A stretch of 64,000 bases of DNA from a bacterium Scap17 (GCA_013376735.1 VINJ01000001.1:3720001-3784000), one strand, 5' to 3'. Shown: positions 1 through 9,697, counted from the stretch's first letter. The notes: generated by a model not told the origin, from the letters alone. Numbers and translations: made by a program.

Positions 1-473
1 CCGCCCGTCAGCCCTGGTGGCGTCGCCTGGGCCTGTGGCAGGGCATGACCGCCACGGCGTTCAGCCTGGCGCTGGCAGTCACCCTGACCTTCAGCCTGGG
101 GCACAACGCAGGCATGGAGAGCGACTACGTGTTCGTGGTCAACAACCCTGACAGCAGCCCCGGCTGGATCGTCAACGCCTCCCACTCGGGCGAGATGATG
201 GTACAGGCCGTCAGGCCCGAAGCGCCGGCCCCCGGCAAGGTCTGCGAGCTGTGGCTGATGGCCAAGGATGGCAAGGAACCGATGTCACTGGGCATCCTGC
301 CGCACTCCGGCACCATGAAGGTCGAGGTGCCCAAGGAGTATCTGGCCGCCTTCCCCGACAGCGATCTGGTGATCACGCTGGAAAGCCCGCAGGGCGCGCC
401 CTCCGGCAACCAGATGGGCCCGACCCTCAAGAAGGGTCAGCTGACGCCGGTCGAGGGCCGCCACATCCTGTAA
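1..473 (+). CDS. RskA-family anti-sigma factor, C-terminal part (5' end outside window)
   Basis: The frame is open from the first bases of the window, so only the last ~156 residues are present. They begin with a basic stretch (PWWRR), then one hydrophobic membrane-spanning segment (around the ATG at 45), then a periplasmic-type domain. The motifs CELWLMAKDG and SLGILP resemble the C-terminal domain of the anti-sigma-K (RskA) family. In that family a cytoplasmic zinc-binding N-terminus holds an ECF sigma factor and the outer domain controls release by proteolysis. The N-terminus and partner sigma gene should lie just upstream. The ATG at 45 is not a credible start because it would leave no sigma-binding domain. 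Family assignment is fairly secure; the signal sensed is unknown. Confidence 0.75.
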   Translation, partial: ARQPWWRRLGLWQGMTATAFSLALAVTLTFSLGHNAGMESDYVFVVNNPDSSPGWIVNASHSGEMMVQAVRPEAPAPGKVCELWLMAKDGKEPMSLGILPHSGTMKVEVPKEYLAAFPDSDLVITLESPQGAPSGNQMGPTLKKGQLTPVEGRHIL

Positions 474-517
474 GCGCTTCGCCAGTGCAGGATGTCATAA
501 CAACGGTCGCAACAACG

Positions 518-551
518 AAAAAAGCCCCCGCTAAGAAGCGGGGGCTTTTTT
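518..551 (+). terminator. Intrinsic terminator between the anti-sigma gene and folM
   Basis: A perfect 8-bp stem (524-531 with 538-545, GC-rich) has a 6-nt loop, is flanked by A-run and T-run, and ends in six T residues. The A tract on the other side lets it work from both strands, which suits the convergent genes around it. Confidence 0.9.
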
Positions 552-625
552 GTGCGGTGCTCAGGTCTCGAATGTCACGCCTCGAAAATCAAAAGCGATA
601 ACCGAAAGACCACTGACACACGCTA

Positions 626-1339
626 TCAGCGCAGGTGGCGCCCCCCATCCACCGGCAGGGTCGTGCCCGTGACATAGGGACTATCCAGCAGATAGCGCAG
701 TGCCTGCCAGATGACGCCTGGCCCGGGCACCTGCTGCATCAACGACTTGGCGCGCGCACGCTCGGCATAGTCATCATCATCGCCTGGGCGCAGCATGATC
801 AGCGCCGGCGCGATGGTATTGACCTGGATGCGCGGCGCGAACATCGACGCGAACGACAAGGTCAGGTTCTCGAGCCCGGCCTTGCTGGCCGCGTAGGCCG
901 CATGCTTGCGCGAGCCCTTCTGGACCACGAAGTCACTCATGTGGACGATATCCGCCTGCGTCTCGACCCCGGCTTCCAGCAGGTCGCGCAATCCCAGGTT
1001 GATCAGATAAGGCGCCTGCATATGGACACGGAACAGATGCTCGAATACCTCATCCTGCCCCTCGCCGTCACCATCCGGTGCCCAGTCGCTGGCATTGTGC
1101 ACGATGGCCCGCAGCGTCGGCGTCAGCTCGCGAATCGCGGCGATGAAAGTTCGGATGCCCGCCTCGCTGGAGAAATCCGCCTGAACGGTGCGGATACCCA
1201 GCGCACGCAGAGCATCGAGCTCTTCGCGTTCGCGTCGATAGCTGACGATGACGGGGTGCCCATCATCGATCAGTCGCTCGGCACAGTAACGCCCCAGCCG
1301 CTGGGCACCACCGGTGATCAGGATCGGGGACTGACTCAT
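626..1339 (-). CDS. folM: Dihydromonapterin reductase FolM (short-chain dehydrogenase)
   Basis: This is a 237-residue short-chain dehydrogenase/reductase. The NADPH-binding motif TGGAQRLG is at residues 9-16 and the catalytic YxxxK at about 149-153, after a Ser/Asp-rich strand. It ends in VDGGRHLR, as E. coli FolM does. FolM reduces dihydromonapterin to tetrahydromonapterin, the cofactor of phenylalanine hydroxylase in pseudomonads, and weakly reduces dihydrofolate. AGGAAAG lies 5-6 nt before the ATG. It is last in a ubiD-fre-folM series, with 29 nt separating it from fre. A generic SDR is the alternative, but N-terminus, length and C-terminus all fit FolM. Confidence 0.85.
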   Translation of the reverse strand: MSQSPILITGGAQRLGRYCAERLIDDGHPVIVSYRREREELDALRALGIRTVQADFSSEAGIRTFIAAIRELTPTLRAIVHNASDWAPDGDGEGQDEVFEHLFRVHMQAPYLINLGLRDLLEAGVETQADIVHMSDFVVQKGSRKHAAYAASKAGLENLTLSFASMFAPRIQVNTIAPALIMLRPGDDDDYAERARAKSLMQQVPGPGVIWQALRYLLDSPYVTGTTLPVDGGRHLR

Positions 1340-1368
1340 GTCACGCTTTCCTCGTACCGGAAACTCAT

Positions 1369-2163
1369 TCAGGCAGGCATCAGAGCCGGGTCCAGCAGCG
1401 GCTCGCGTGGCGCATAGCTGAAGACATCGGAGCTCAGCGCGCTGGCCTCGACTCCCAGGGGCGTCAGTGCGTCGACGCAGGCATAGACCATGCCCGGCGA
1501 CCCAGACAGATAGACCCGCTTGCCTGCCATGCTGTCGGCGTGCTCACGCAGCGCCTGGTCGATACGACCGATATGGCCCTTGAAGCTCGCCTCGACCCCG
1601 GCCGCTTCCAGCGCGCGATGATGGGCGTCACCGTGTGTCGGTGCCTCCTCCAGCACCGGCACATAACGGAAATTCGGCTGGCTGGCAGCCCAGTTGAGTG
1701 CCGCACTCTCCAGATACAGATCGCGACGCTCACGCGCGGCCCACCACAGCTCGATGGGCTGGGTCAGGCCACGCGCAAACGCCGCCTGCAGCATGGCGTG
1801 CATCTGCGAAAACCCGGTGCCGGCACAGATCAGCACGATGGGGCTGGGGTCGTCGAGGTCCAGCACGCACTCACCACTGGGCAGGCGTAGCTCAAGTTGA
1901 TTGGCCGCGACCAGCAGGCTGCGCAGACGCGCGGAATTACTGCGTTCCGGCCAATGCTGGATATGCAGCTCCAGCACGCCATCATCACTGGCGGCATTGG
2001 CGATGGAGAACGGTACCCAGGTGGTGTCATCGAGCTTCATCTCGAGATACTGGCCCGGCGCGTGCGCCAGGGCCTCGGGACGTGCGGCGAAGCGCACACG
2101 AAACACGTCCGGGGTCAGATCTTCCACACTCTCGACATGACAGGTCAGGGTCCGCGCCGTCAT
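1369..2163 (-). CDS. fre: NAD(P)H-flavin reductase (Fre/LuxG-like)
   Basis: This 264-residue protein has the ferredoxin-NADP reductase fold: an N-terminal FAD-binding barrel (APGQYLEMKL, then PFSIA where many relatives have RPYS) and a C-terminal NAD-binding half with CAGTGFSQM. There is no iron-sulfur domain, so it fits the Fre group that makes free reduced FMN/FAD. In E. coli fre lies next to ubiD, and here it follows ubiD by 86 nt. Reduced flavin feeds UbiX, which makes the prenyl-FMN that UbiD needs, a plausible reason for the pairing (inference). AGAGG stands before the ATG. The C-terminal ~20 residues are not family-typical. Confidence 0.8.
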   Translation of the reverse strand: MTARTLTCHVESVEDLTPDVFRVRFAARPEALAHAPGQYLEMKLDDTTWVPFSIANAASDDGVLELHIQHWPERSNSARLRSLLVAANQLELRLPSGECVLDLDDPSPIVLICAGTGFSQMHAMLQAAFARGLTQPIELWWAARERRDLYLESAALNWAASQPNFRYVPVLEEAPTHGDAHHRALEAAGVEASFKGHIGRIDQALREHADSMAGKRVYLSGSPGMVYACVDALTPLGVEASALSSDVFSYAPREPLLDPALMPA

Positions 2164-2249
2164 CGTATCCTCTTGTTGTCTGATGCCTGCCGCCAGCGCG
2201 CCGCGCGACGACAGGGTAAATGCATGGGTGTTGATGGTCTGTCGCGGAA

Positions 2250-3719
2250 TCAGTCCAGAATGCCCAGACTGTCCCAGCGTTCATCGACACGGGATGTGAT
2301 CTCTTCGCTCATCACGATAGGCTCGCCCCACTCGCGGTCCGTCTCGCCGGGCCACTTGTTGGTCGCGTCCATGCCCATCTTGGAGCCAAGCCCCGCCGTT
2401 GGCGAGGCGAAGTCCAGATAATCGATCGGCGTATTGTCGACCAGAACGGTATCACGGCTCGGGTCCATGCGCGTGGTGATGGCCCAGATGACATCTTCCC
2501 ACTTGCGGGCATCGACATCATCATCCAGCACGATCACGAACTTGGTGTACATGAACTGACGCAGGAAGCTCCAGACTCCCATCATCACGCGCTTGGCGTG
2601 GCCGGGGTACTGCTTCTTCATCGTCACCACCGCCATGCGGTAGGAGCAGCCTTCCGGCGGCAGATAGAAGTCGACGATTTCCGGGAACTGCTTGCGCAGA
2701 ATCGGCACGAAGACTTCATTGAGCGCCAGGCCGAGAATCGCCGGCTCATCCGGCGGACGCCCGGTATAGGTGGAGTGATAGATCGGGTCGCGCCGATGGG
2801 TGATGCGCTCGATGGTGAAGACCGGGAAGGTCTCCACCTCGTTGTAATAGCCGGTGTGATCGCCGTAGGGGCCTTCCGGTGCCACGTCATCCGGATACAG
2901 ATAGCCTTCCAGGATGATCTCGGCGCTGGCCGGGACCTCGAGATCCGACAGGCCACATTTGACCAGCTCGGTGCGCGAGCCGCGCAGCAGACCGGCAAAG
3001 GCATACTCGGAGAGTGAATCCGGTACCGGCGTGACAGCGCCGAGAATGGTGGCCGGATCGGCACCCAGCGCCACCGCGACGGGGAAGGGTTCGCCCGGAT
3101 GGGCCTTCTGCCACTCGCGGAAGTCCAGTGCACCGCCACGGTGTGCCAGCCAGCGCATGATCAGGCGATTCTTGCCGAGCTTCTGCTGACGATAGATGCC
3201 GAGGTTCTGGCGCTCCTTGTGCGGACCACGCGTGATCACCAGCGGCCAGGTCACCAGCGGCGCGGCATCCCCGGGCCAGCAGTGCTGGATCGGAATCATG
3301 TCGAGATCGACCTCCTCCCCTTCCAGCACGATCTCCTGACAGGGCGCACGCTTGACCTTCTTCGGCCCCATGCTCATCACCTGCTTGAAGATCGGCAGCT
3401 TGTCCCAGGCATCGCGGAAGCCCTTGGGCGGCTCCGGCTCCTTGAGAAAGGCCAGCAGCTCGCCGACTTCACGCAGCGCCTCGACGGACTCCTGGCCCAT
3501 GCCCAGCGCCACGCGCCGCGGCGTGCCGAACAGATTGCCCAGCACCGGCATGCTGTGGCCCTTGACGTTCTCGAACAGCAACGCCGGCCCCCCTGCCTTC
3601 AGGGTGCGATCGCAGATCTCGGTCATCTCCAGATAGGGGTCCACCTCGGCACGAATGCGCTTGAGTTCGCCCTTCTCTTCCAACGCCGCGATGAAATCGC
3701 GTAAGTCTCGATACTGCAT
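2250..3719 (-). CDS. ubiD: 3-polyprenyl-4-hydroxybenzoate decarboxylase UbiD
   Basis: This 489-residue member of the UbiD family (E. coli UbiD has 497) is recognisable along its whole length: [15 protein letters not shown] at the start, the central [12 protein letters not shown] motif that helps bind metal and prenyl-FMN, and a C-terminal [17 protein letters not shown] block. It decarboxylates 3-polyprenyl-4-hydroxybenzoate in aerobic ubiquinone synthesis, using prenylated FMN from UbiX. It lies between rho and fre and is probably co-transcribed with fre and folM. The ribosome-binding site is weak. No truncation is seen. Confidence 0.95.
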   Translation of the reverse strand: MQYRDLRDFIAALEEKGELKRIRAEVDPYLEMTEICDRTLKAGGPALLFENVKGHSMPVLGNLFGTPRRVALGMGQESVEALREVGELLAFLKEPEPPKGFRDAWDKLPIFKQVMSMGPKKVKRAPCQEIVLEGEEVDLDMIPIQHCWPGDAAPLVTWPLVITRGPHKERQNLGIYRQQKLGKNRLIMRWLAHRGGALDFREWQKAHPGEPFPVAVALGADPATILGAVTPVPDSLSEYAFAGLLRGSRTELVKCGLSDLEVPASAEIILEGYLYPDDVAPEGPYGDHTGYYNEVETFPVFTIERITHRRDPIYHSTYTGRPPDEPAILGLALNEVFVPILRKQFPEIVDFYLPPEGCSYRMAVVTMKKQYPGHAKRVMMGVWSFLRQFMYTKFVIVLDDDVDARKWEDVIWAITTRMDPSRDTVLVDNTPIDYLDFASPTAGLGSKMGMDATNKWPGETDREWGEPIVMSEEITSRVDERWDSLGILD

Positions 3720-3792
3720 GGGAGTTTCCGCTCGGCTTGATCAAGCCCCGAGCATACCATTGCCAGCCGGCACTCGGCAGACCAACAACGCA

Positions 3793-3826
3793 AGACGCCC
3801 ACTTCCCGGGCGGGAAGTGGGCGTCT
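3793..3826 (-). terminator. Long hairpin downstream of rho
   Basis: A 15-bp perfect inverted repeat (3793-3807 with 3812-3826) encloses a 4-nt loop, 54 nt beyond the rho stop codon. There is no clear T run after it on the minus strand, so it may act as an RNA 3'-end stabiliser as well as, or instead of, an intrinsic terminator. Confidence 0.65.
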
Positions 3827-3879
3827 CAGGCAGCGCACGTCGTGGACATGGCCCGCCATCGCGGCAGGGCCGGCCTCGA

Positions 3880-5139
3880 TCAGCGGCGCTTCATGGCCTC
3901 GAAGAACTCGAGGTTGGTCTTGGTATCTTTCAGGCGATCGATCAGGAACTCGGTGGCAGCCACATCTTCCATCGGGTTGAGCAGCTTGCGCAGGATCCAC
4001 ATGCGCTGCATTTCATCCTCGGACGCGATCAGGTCTTCACGACGCGTGCCGGAGCGACGGATGTTGAGGGCCGGGAAGACGCGTCGCTCGGCCAGCTTGC
4101 GGTCGAGGTGAGCTTCCATGTTACCGGTGCCCTTGAATTCCTCGAAGATGACTTCGTCCATCTTGGAGCCGGTATCGACCAGCGCCGTGGCGAGAATCGT
4201 CAGACTGCCGCCTTCTTCGATATTGCGCGCGGCACCGAAGAAGCGCTTCGGCTTCTCGAGGGCGTGGGCGTCGACACCACCGGTCAGAACCTTGCCGGAG
4301 GACGGCACCACGGTGTTGTAGGCACGTGCCAGACGCGTGATGGAATCGAGCAGGATGACGACATCCTTCTTGTGCTCGACTAGGCGCTTGGCCTTCTCGA
4401 TCACCATCTCGGCGACCTGGACGTGACGGGCCGGCGGCTCATCGAAGGTGGAGGCCACGACTTCGCCGCGTACGGTACGCGACATCTCGGTGACTTCCTC
4501 GGGACGCTCATCGATCAGCAGCACGATGAGGTGACATTCGGGGTTGTTGCGCGTGATGGAGGCGGCGATGTTCTGCAACATCATCGTCTTGCCCGCCTTG
4601 GGCGGCGAGACGATCAGGCCACGCTGACCCTTGCCGATCGGTGCGGTCAGATCAAGGATGCGTGAGGTGATGTCTTCGGTGGAACCGTTGCCGATTTCCA
4701 TCAGCAGACGGGATTGCGGGAACAGCGGCGTCAGGTTCTCGAACAGGATCTTGTGCTTGGCATTCTCGGGGCGGTCAAAGTTGATCTGATTGACCTTGAG
4801 CAGCGCGAAGTAACGCTCCCCTTCCTTCGGCGGACGAATCTTGCCGGAGATGGTGTCGCCCTTGCGCAGATTGAAGCGACGGATCTGAGACGGTGAAACG
4901 TAGATGTCATCAGGACCCGCGAGGTAGGAAGAGTCTGCACTGCGCAGGAAGCCGAAGCCGTCCTGCAGGATTTCCAGAACGCCGTCGCCGTAGATGTCCT
5001 CACCGCTTTTCGCGTGCTTCTTGAGGATGGCGAAGATGATGTCCTGCTTGCGCGAACGTGCCAGATTGTCGATGCCCATCGTCTGGGCAAGTTCCAGCAG
5101 TTCGGGGACAGTATTTTGCTTGAGTTGGGTAAGATTCAT
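3880..5139 (-). CDS. rho: Transcription termination factor Rho
   Basis: This is a 419-residue protein, the same length as E. coli Rho. An N-terminal helical SAP-like segment ([17 protein letters not shown]) is followed by the RNA-binding cold-shock-like fold with GFGFLRS (about 62-68). Then comes the ATPase with Walker A PPKAGKT at about 179-185, a Walker [15 protein letters not shown] region, and a C-terminus ending in FFEAMKRR. It is a hexameric helicase that ends transcription at rut sites. No insertion domain of the actinobacterial kind is present. It is preceded by a 595-nt gene-free stretch, as expected for an autoregulated rho leader. Confidence 0.97.
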   Translation of the reverse strand: MNLTQLKQNTVPELLELAQTMGIDNLARSRKQDIIFAILKKHAKSGEDIYGDGVLEILQDGFGFLRSADSSYLAGPDDIYVSPSQIRRFNLRKGDTISGKIRPPKEGERYFALLKVNQINFDRPENAKHKILFENLTPLFPQSRLLMEIGNGSTEDITSRILDLTAPIGKGQRGLIVSPPKAGKTMMLQNIAASITRNNPECHLIVLLIDERPEEVTEMSRTVRGEVVASTFDEPPARHVQVAEMVIEKAKRLVEHKKDVVILLDSITRLARAYNTVVPSSGKVLTGGVDAHALEKPKRFFGAARNIEEGGSLTILATALVDTGSKMDEVIFEEFKGTGNMEAHLDRKLAERRVFPALNIRRSGTRREDLIASEDEMQRMWILRKLLNPMEDVAATEFLIDRLKDTKTNLEFFEAMKRR

Positions 5140-5734
5140 CGGCTTTGTTTGAACGTGGCTCAGGTCAGCGGAGCTGATAGATAAGAAGGGAATCGAGAAG
5201 ACGGGCAGAAGGCAAGGACCGGCACTGCAAGGGTGCAGACAGAACTCGACAGCATTCCCGGAGGCAAGCGCCTGAGCTGGATGAAGACAGGTGCCAAAAG
5301 TTCAGGAAAGATCACTCACCACGGCGAACAACGGATTCAGCGACGGAGTGTCGAGCTACGGATGTCCAGCGACGACGGACCGGTCGAAGGGACACGGCGC
5401 ATCATGCTTGCTGACGGAAAAGTCTTCTCGATATGAAATCTAGCGGTATGAATCGCCTGGAGGCTGGCCGGCGAGTCGCGGGCAGCATTACCAGAGGGCT
5501 GGCTGACAACTGGGGGACCGTGGGACGGTCGACATGACGCAATCAGAGAGCGTGTAATCAGGCGAACGCCTCGATGGTAGTCAAGCCGGCCCCTGAACGC
5601 AAGCCCCGGCGGCCTGGTGGCGCACCCGGCGCTGCCTGAAGCGCTCGCTAGCGGCCAGCCAGCGCTGCGATAGCCGCCGCTGACGTAGCGCTTTCACTGA
5701 CGCCTCAAGGCCCCCGAGGGCAGCAAGGCCCGAT
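5140..5734 (-). other. Gene-free stretch between trxA and rho (probable rho leader)
   Basis: No credible gene is seen in 595 nt. The plus-strand 67-codon frame starting at 5233 has no ribosome-binding site or family resemblance. By analogy with E. coli, where rho has a long Rho-sensitive leader, this probably holds the rho promoter and leader. I could not identify a convincing -35/-10 pair or an attenuator hairpin: a TTGACT at 5579-5584 (minus strand) lacks a good -10 partner. Confidence 0.4.
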
Positions 5735-6061
5735 TCACAGATTGGCATCCAGAAAGGCAGCCAGCTGCGCGCGCGGCATGGCGCCCACCTTGCTGGCTTC
5801 GACATTGCCGCCCAGAAACAGCATCAATGTCGGCACACCGCGCACGCCGAAGCGGGCAGCGAGCTCAGGGGCTTCATCGACATCGACCTTGACGATCTTG
5901 AGCTGCCCTTCGTATTCCTCTGCCAGGGATTCCAGCGTCGGTGCCACGCTCTTGCACGGCCCGCACCAGGAAGCCCAGAAATCTACCAGCACCGGATGCT
6001 CGCTTTCCAGCACCACGGATTCGAAGTCCCTTTCTGCAATCGGTACCACACGTTCGCTCAT
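5735..6061 (-). CDS. trxA: Thioredoxin 1
   Basis: This 108-residue single-domain thioredoxin has the classical WCGPC active site at residues 32-36, the buried Asp in LVDFWA, and the cis-proline in GVPTLMLF. It reduces cytoplasmic disulfides, including those of ribonucleotide reductase and some peroxiredoxins. It is recharged by thioredoxin reductase, whose likely gene is at 40160-41116. The trxA-rho order, with ppx divergent, is shared with pseudomonads. There is no signal peptide. Confidence 0.96.
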   Translation of the reverse strand: MSERVVPIAERDFESVVLESEHPVLVDFWASWCGPCKSVAPTLESLAEEYEGQLKIVKVDVDEAPELAARFGVRGVPTLMLFLGGNVEASKVGAMPRAQLAAFLDANL

Positions 6062-6467
6062 CGCGACGTTATCTCCCAGACCCGGTTGGTCTTGCTGATT
6101 TTGCTGCGTGATGGCTTGCGACTCATTGTGCGTGATGATGACCCGCGACTTCGTCGTTCTGTCATATCACGCCGCTAGAATAGCATGCCCCATGCGCTGA
6201 ATGTGCCGCCAGCCCCTCGTGGTGATGGCTCCGTGGGTGCCACCGGTTTGACACCTCTGGCCAGTCGCCGCAATCTTGCGAGAGTCGCCGCCGCGACCTG
6301 CTGCCAGCGTCATCTTCCCGCAGCAGGCTCGCGTCCGGTGACCACCCACGCTCACGACAACTTCATTGCGCCATGGTCGCCACGCAAGGAAGCCGTCGCA
6401 GGAGTTGGCGTGAAGGAGGCAGTGCATGATGCCTGCCATGAATGACCCGCCGTAAAGGACTCCGCCC
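6062..6467. other. Divergent intergenic region trxA/ppx
   Basis: These 406 nt separate two outward-facing genes and should hold both promoters. Small open frames on both strands have ordinary composition but no start signals or recognisable products. A plus-strand TAGAAT at 6176-6181 could be a -10, but no matching -35 is visible 17 nt upstream. Confidence 0.4.
6455..6459 (+). promoter_or_regulatory. Ribosome-binding site that fixes the ppx TTG start
   Basis: AAGGA lies 8 nt before TTG at 6468, and an in-frame TAA at 6453-6455 rules out any earlier start. The next in-frame ATG would cut into the ASKHA nucleotide-binding fold. Confidence 0.8.
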
Positions 6468-8027
6468 TTGAGTGAATCAGCACCCTTCCAGCACCCGCAA
6501 CCCGCCACCTCTGATGAAGGCAGCGCCGGCAACGAGGCCCCGCTGCTGAAGCTGGCCGCCATCGATCTGGGTTCCAACAGCTTCCACCTGCTGCTGGCCA
6601 ACCATCAGGCGGGGCAATTGCAGGTCGTGGCCAAGCAGGGTGAGAAGGTCCAGCTGGCGGCAGGGCTGGACGAAGACGGCATGCTCAGCGAAGAAGCCAT
6701 GGAGCGCGCCCTCAACTGTCTCGCCCAGTTCGCACCCTTCATCGATGGCATCGAGGCCGACCATCTGCGGGTCGTGGGTACCAATGCCCTGCGCGCCGCG
6801 CATAACAGTGAAGAACTGATCGAGCGTGCCGAGGCTCTGCTGGGGCATCCCATCGAGATCATCGCCGGGCGCGAAGAAGCCCGCCTGATCTATCTGGGCG
6901 CGGCGCATGCACTGGCCGATGTGCACGGCAAGCGTCTGATCGTCGATATCGGCGGCGGCTCCACCGAGTTCATCATCGGCGAGCAATTCGAGCCACGCTT
7001 GCTGGAAAGCCTGCACATGGGCTGCGTTGCCTATACCAAGGCCTTCTTCCAGGATGGCGAGATCAGCGAGAAGCGCATGCGCCGCGCCGAGCTGGCCGCA
7101 CGCTCGGAACTGGCCAGCATCCAGCGCACCTATCGCGAGATGGGCTGGGATGACCCGGTCGGCTCCTCCGGCACCATCAAGGCCGCCGCCAACGTGCTGG
7201 AAGCGCACGGCTGGGCCCCGCATGGCGTGGTCACACGCGAAGGGCTACACAAGTTGCGCGCGGCGCTACTGGAATTCAAACGTCTCGACAAGGTCAGCCT
7301 GCCTGGCCTGAAGAGCGATCGCGCCACCGTCTTCCCGGCGGGCATCGCCATTCTGTGCGGTGTCTTCGAGGCACTGGGGCTGGAGCAGATGCGCTACTCC
7401 GACGGCGCGCTGCGCGAAGGCGTGCTGTTCGATCTGATCGGGCGCAACACGCCGGAGGATTCACGCCTGTCAGCCATCGAGTCGCTGCAGCGTCGTTATG
7501 GCATCGATACCCGCCACGCCAGCAATGTGCGCGACACCGCCCTGCAGCTGTTCGATCAGGTCGCCGGCGACTGGGCGCTGGGGACGACGTCACGTCAACT
7601 GCTGAGCTGGGCCGCCGAACTCCACGAAGTCGGCCAGGCGATTTCCCACAGCCAGTTCCATCGCCATGGCGCCTACCTGCTCGAGCATTCCGACCTGCTC
7701 GGCTTCTCGCGTCCCGAACAGCGCGCGCTGGCCTTCCTGGTCCGTGCCCACCGTCGCAAGTTCCCCAAGAACGAACTGGCGGCGCTGCCGGGGCCGCAGC
7801 AACCGCGTCTGGCGCGCCTGGCGCGCCTGCTGCGCATGGCGGTGATGCTCAACCATTCACGCTCAGAAGCGCCGATACTCGGCATGCATCTCAGCGCCGA
7901 AGGCGACGATCTGACGCTCAATCTGACCGAGGAATATCGCGATCACAGCCTGATCAACGATGACCTCAGCCAGGAAAGCGAGTTGCAGAAAGCCGCCGGC
8001 ATGACGCTGACACTGGCCGATTCCTGA
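6468..8027 (+). CDS. ppx: Exopolyphosphatase
   Basis: This 519-residue Ppx/GppA-family enzyme removes terminal phosphates from polyphosphate. The N-terminal ASKHA domains show the phosphate-1 motif AAIDLGSNSFHLLLA and a DIGGGSTEFI motif. The C-terminal half contains the HD-like region (LHEVGQAISHSQFHRHGAYLLEHS) found in Ppx. A polyphosphate-specific enzyme is favoured over GppA because of the conserved rho/trxA context and the absence of rhlB. It begins with TTG. A ~24-residue polar N-terminal extension precedes the fold. Confidence 0.92.
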   Translation: MSESAPFQHPQPATSDEGSAGNEAPLLKLAAIDLGSNSFHLLLANHQAGQLQVVAKQGEKVQLAAGLDEDGMLSEEAMERALNCLAQFAPFIDGIEADHLRVVGTNALRAAHNSEELIERAEALLGHPIEIIAGREEARLIYLGAAHALADVHGKRLIVDIGGGSTEFIIGEQFEPRLLESLHMGCVAYTKAFFQDGEISEKRMRRAELAARSELASIQRTYREMGWDDPVGSSGTIKAAANVLEAHGWAPHGVVTREGLHKLRAALLEFKRLDKVSLPGLKSDRATVFPAGIAILCGVFEALGLEQMRYSDGALREGVLFDLIGRNTPEDSRLSAIESLQRRYGIDTRHASNVRDTALQLFDQVAGDWALGTTSRQLLSWAAELHEVGQAISHSQFHRHGAYLLEHSDLLGFSRPEQRALAFLVRAHRRKFPKNELAALPGPQQPRLARLARLLRMAVMLNHSRSEAPILGMHLSAEGDDLTLNLTEEYRDHSLINDDLSQESELQKAAGMTLTLADS

Positions 8028-8064
8028 GCGAGCCCCAAGCAAGATATCGGCGAGATCGCCCGCC

Positions 8065-8090
8065 GGCCTCACTGCGATGTGAGTGAGGCC
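8065..8090 (+). terminator. Inverted repeat at the ppx/tilS convergent junction
   Basis: A perfect 9-bp repeat (8065-8073 with 8082-8090, GGCCTCACT / AGTGAGGCC) overlaps the tilS stop codon. It is placed to end ppx transcripts and possibly tilS transcripts from the other side. There is no T run, so its strength as a terminator is uncertain. Confidence 0.5.
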
Positions 8091-9589
8091 AGTAGCCACC
8101 AGCCCCGCGAGGGGTGCCACAACCCCGCGACTGTCCCATCGTGCATGCGCGCCACTCGCAACTGCTCACGCTGCCAGGGCGGGATGCCGGCTTCCTGCAG
8201 CAAACGCTTGATATCGCGCCGCCCCCGCCCTGCCACTCGCAGTACATCTCCCGGCTGACGCGACGTGAAGGCAACATGCTCTTCCCCCCTCCCCAGCGCC
8301 CGCCATGCCTTGCGTGCCTCAGAATCCCACTCGCAGGAAGGCGTCTCGCCGGGTTGGCGACCACTTCTCGCGTAGCCGGTATCGCCTTGTCGATGACGCA
8401 CACCCTGCTCAATAACGGTATCTGACACCTGCCACCACAGCTGACCGCGCCACGCGCGCACGCTGAGGGTGTATTTGGCGTTGGCCCAGTGCACCTCGGC
8501 CACCGAGTCGGGCGGCGTGGCGATCAACTGCTGCAGGCTCATCAAGCGACCCCGCGGCGGCACCGGCCAGCCACGCGACTGGCATAGATGGCGCAGGACC
8601 AGCCGTTGGCGTGACTCACTCAAGCCTGCCAGCTCCGCCAATGACAACTGCGTTTCTTGCTCCCGCACCTGATTCAGGCCCTGATCAAGACCCTGTACCT
8701 GCCCCTGCCCTTGTCTCTGAGCCAGGTGCTTTGCGCCTGATACCTGAACCTTCGCCAGCAGCTCGGCCGCCAGCTCATCAAGCAAGGACTGCTCTTCCTG
8801 CAATTGCTGCGCCGAGCGCGCCAGGCTGGCCACGGCCTGCGGCCAGCGCGCCTGCAACAGCGGCACGACACTGTGGCGCAGGTAGTTGCGATCAAACTGC
8901 TGATCGACATTGCTGGGGTCTTCGCACCAGTCGCGCCCGGCCTGCAAGCCATGCCGGCTCGCCAGTGTCTGGAGTTCATCGCGCGAGATCCCCAGCAGCG
9001 GCCGTAGCAGTCGTGCCCGCTCATGGGCGGACTGGTCTTGCCCGGGGAACGCCTCGCCCACGGCCAGCGCCCGCTCAGGCGGCATGGCCGCCAGCCCGCG
9101 CCCGCCACTGCCACGCAGCGTGTTGAGCAACAGCGTCTCGGCCTGATCATCCTGATGCTGCGCCAGCCACAGGCTATCCCCCGCCGCCAGACAGGCGCTC
9201 AGCGCCACAAGCCGCCCTTCGCGAGCTGCCGCCTCCAGTCCTCGCGACTTGAGTGCCGTCTCCGCCAGCGCCAGATGACGCACGCTAAGCGGCAGCCCGA
9301 GACGCGAGGCCAGCCTGCGCGCCAGCTGCTCGAAATCATCGTTGGCTGCCTGCAGGCCGTGATGCACATGCACCAGCCGCAGTCGACGCGGGCAGTCCTT
9401 GACCGCACGTGCCGCCAGGCGCGCCAGCATCACCGAATCCAGCCCACCCGAGAGCGCGACCCATACCGTGCGCCTGGCATCGCTGGCCTCGAGCGCCTCG
9501 CGCACGGCGACGAGTGCACGCGACTCTGCCATCTCGCTCAGCGGTTGAGCACGCAGGTACAGCGAATCCAGTGAGGGGGACAGAGACAT
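8069..9589 (-). CDS. tilS: tRNA(Ile)-lysidine synthase TilS
   Basis: This 506-residue ATP-dependent enzyme converts C34 of the tRNA-Ile(CAU) anticodon to lysidine. The PP-loop ALSGGLDSVM is at about residues 45-54, followed by VHVHHGL and WLAQHQDDQAETLLLN, all typical of TilS. The start chosen (MSLSPSLDSLY) has AGGAG 6 nt upstream; a longer in-frame version would add 39 unsupported residues. An unusual Gln/Gly-rich run (RQGQGQVQGLDQGLNQ) sits at roughly residues 290-310, between the catalytic and C-terminal domains. It is essential in E. coli, so the insertion must be tolerated. Confidence 0.93.
   Translation of the reverse strand: MSLSPSLDSLYLRAQPLSEMAESRALVAVREALEASDARRTVWVALSGGLDSVMLARLAARAVKDCPRRLRLVHVHHGLQAANDDFEQLARRLASRLGLPLSVRHLALAETALKSRGLEAAAREGRLVALSACLAAGDSLWLAQHQDDQAETLLLNTLRGSGGRGLAAMPPERALAVGEAFPGQDQSAHERARLLRPLLGISRDELQTLASRHGLQAGRDWCEDPSNVDQQFDRNYLRHSVVPLLQARWPQAVASLARSAQQLQEEQSLLDELAAELLAKVQVSGAKHLAQRQGQGQVQGLDQGLNQVREQETQLSLAELAGLSESRQRLVLRHLCQSRGWPVPPRGRLMSLQQLIATPPDSVAEVHWANAKYTLSVRAWRGQLWWQVSDTVIEQGVRHRQGDTGYARSGRQPGETPSCEWDSEARKAWRALGRGEEHVAFTSRQPGDVLRVAGRGRRDIKRLLQEAGIPPWQREQLRVARMHDGTVAGLWHPSRGWWLLASLTSQ
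8668..8722 (-). repeat. Degenerate CAGGG-type repeats inside tilS
   Basis: The coding strand here runs through imperfect copies of short CAGGGnnnn units. They encode a Gln/Gly-rich linker in TilS with Q recurring every 2-4 residues. The repeat is in frame and does not break the gene. Confidence 0.6.
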
Positions 9590-9671
9590 GTCGGGCTCCT
9601 GTCGCGAAGCGGAGGAAGGAAGTGGTGGAGAAGAGGAAGTGGAGGCGAAAACGCCGGCCCTGAACGCAAGA

Positions 9672-9697
9672 ACGCCCCCGGAAGAATCCGGAGGCGT
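9672..9697 (-). terminator. Hairpin downstream of accA
   Basis: Ten-position stem (9672-9681 with 9688-9697) with a 6-nt loop. The single C-A mismatch seen on the plus strand (9677/9692) becomes a G-U pair in minus-strand RNA, which favours function for accA. A short T-rich stretch (TTCTTG) follows. Confidence 0.7.

Noticed and set aside
5233-5436. Possible 67-codon gene in the rho leader
   Set aside because: It is on the plus strand against rho, with no Shine-Dalgarno and no resemblance to known leader peptides.
5556-5584. rho promoter from TTGACT box
   Set aside because: No acceptable -10 sequence 16-19 nt downstream on the minus strand.
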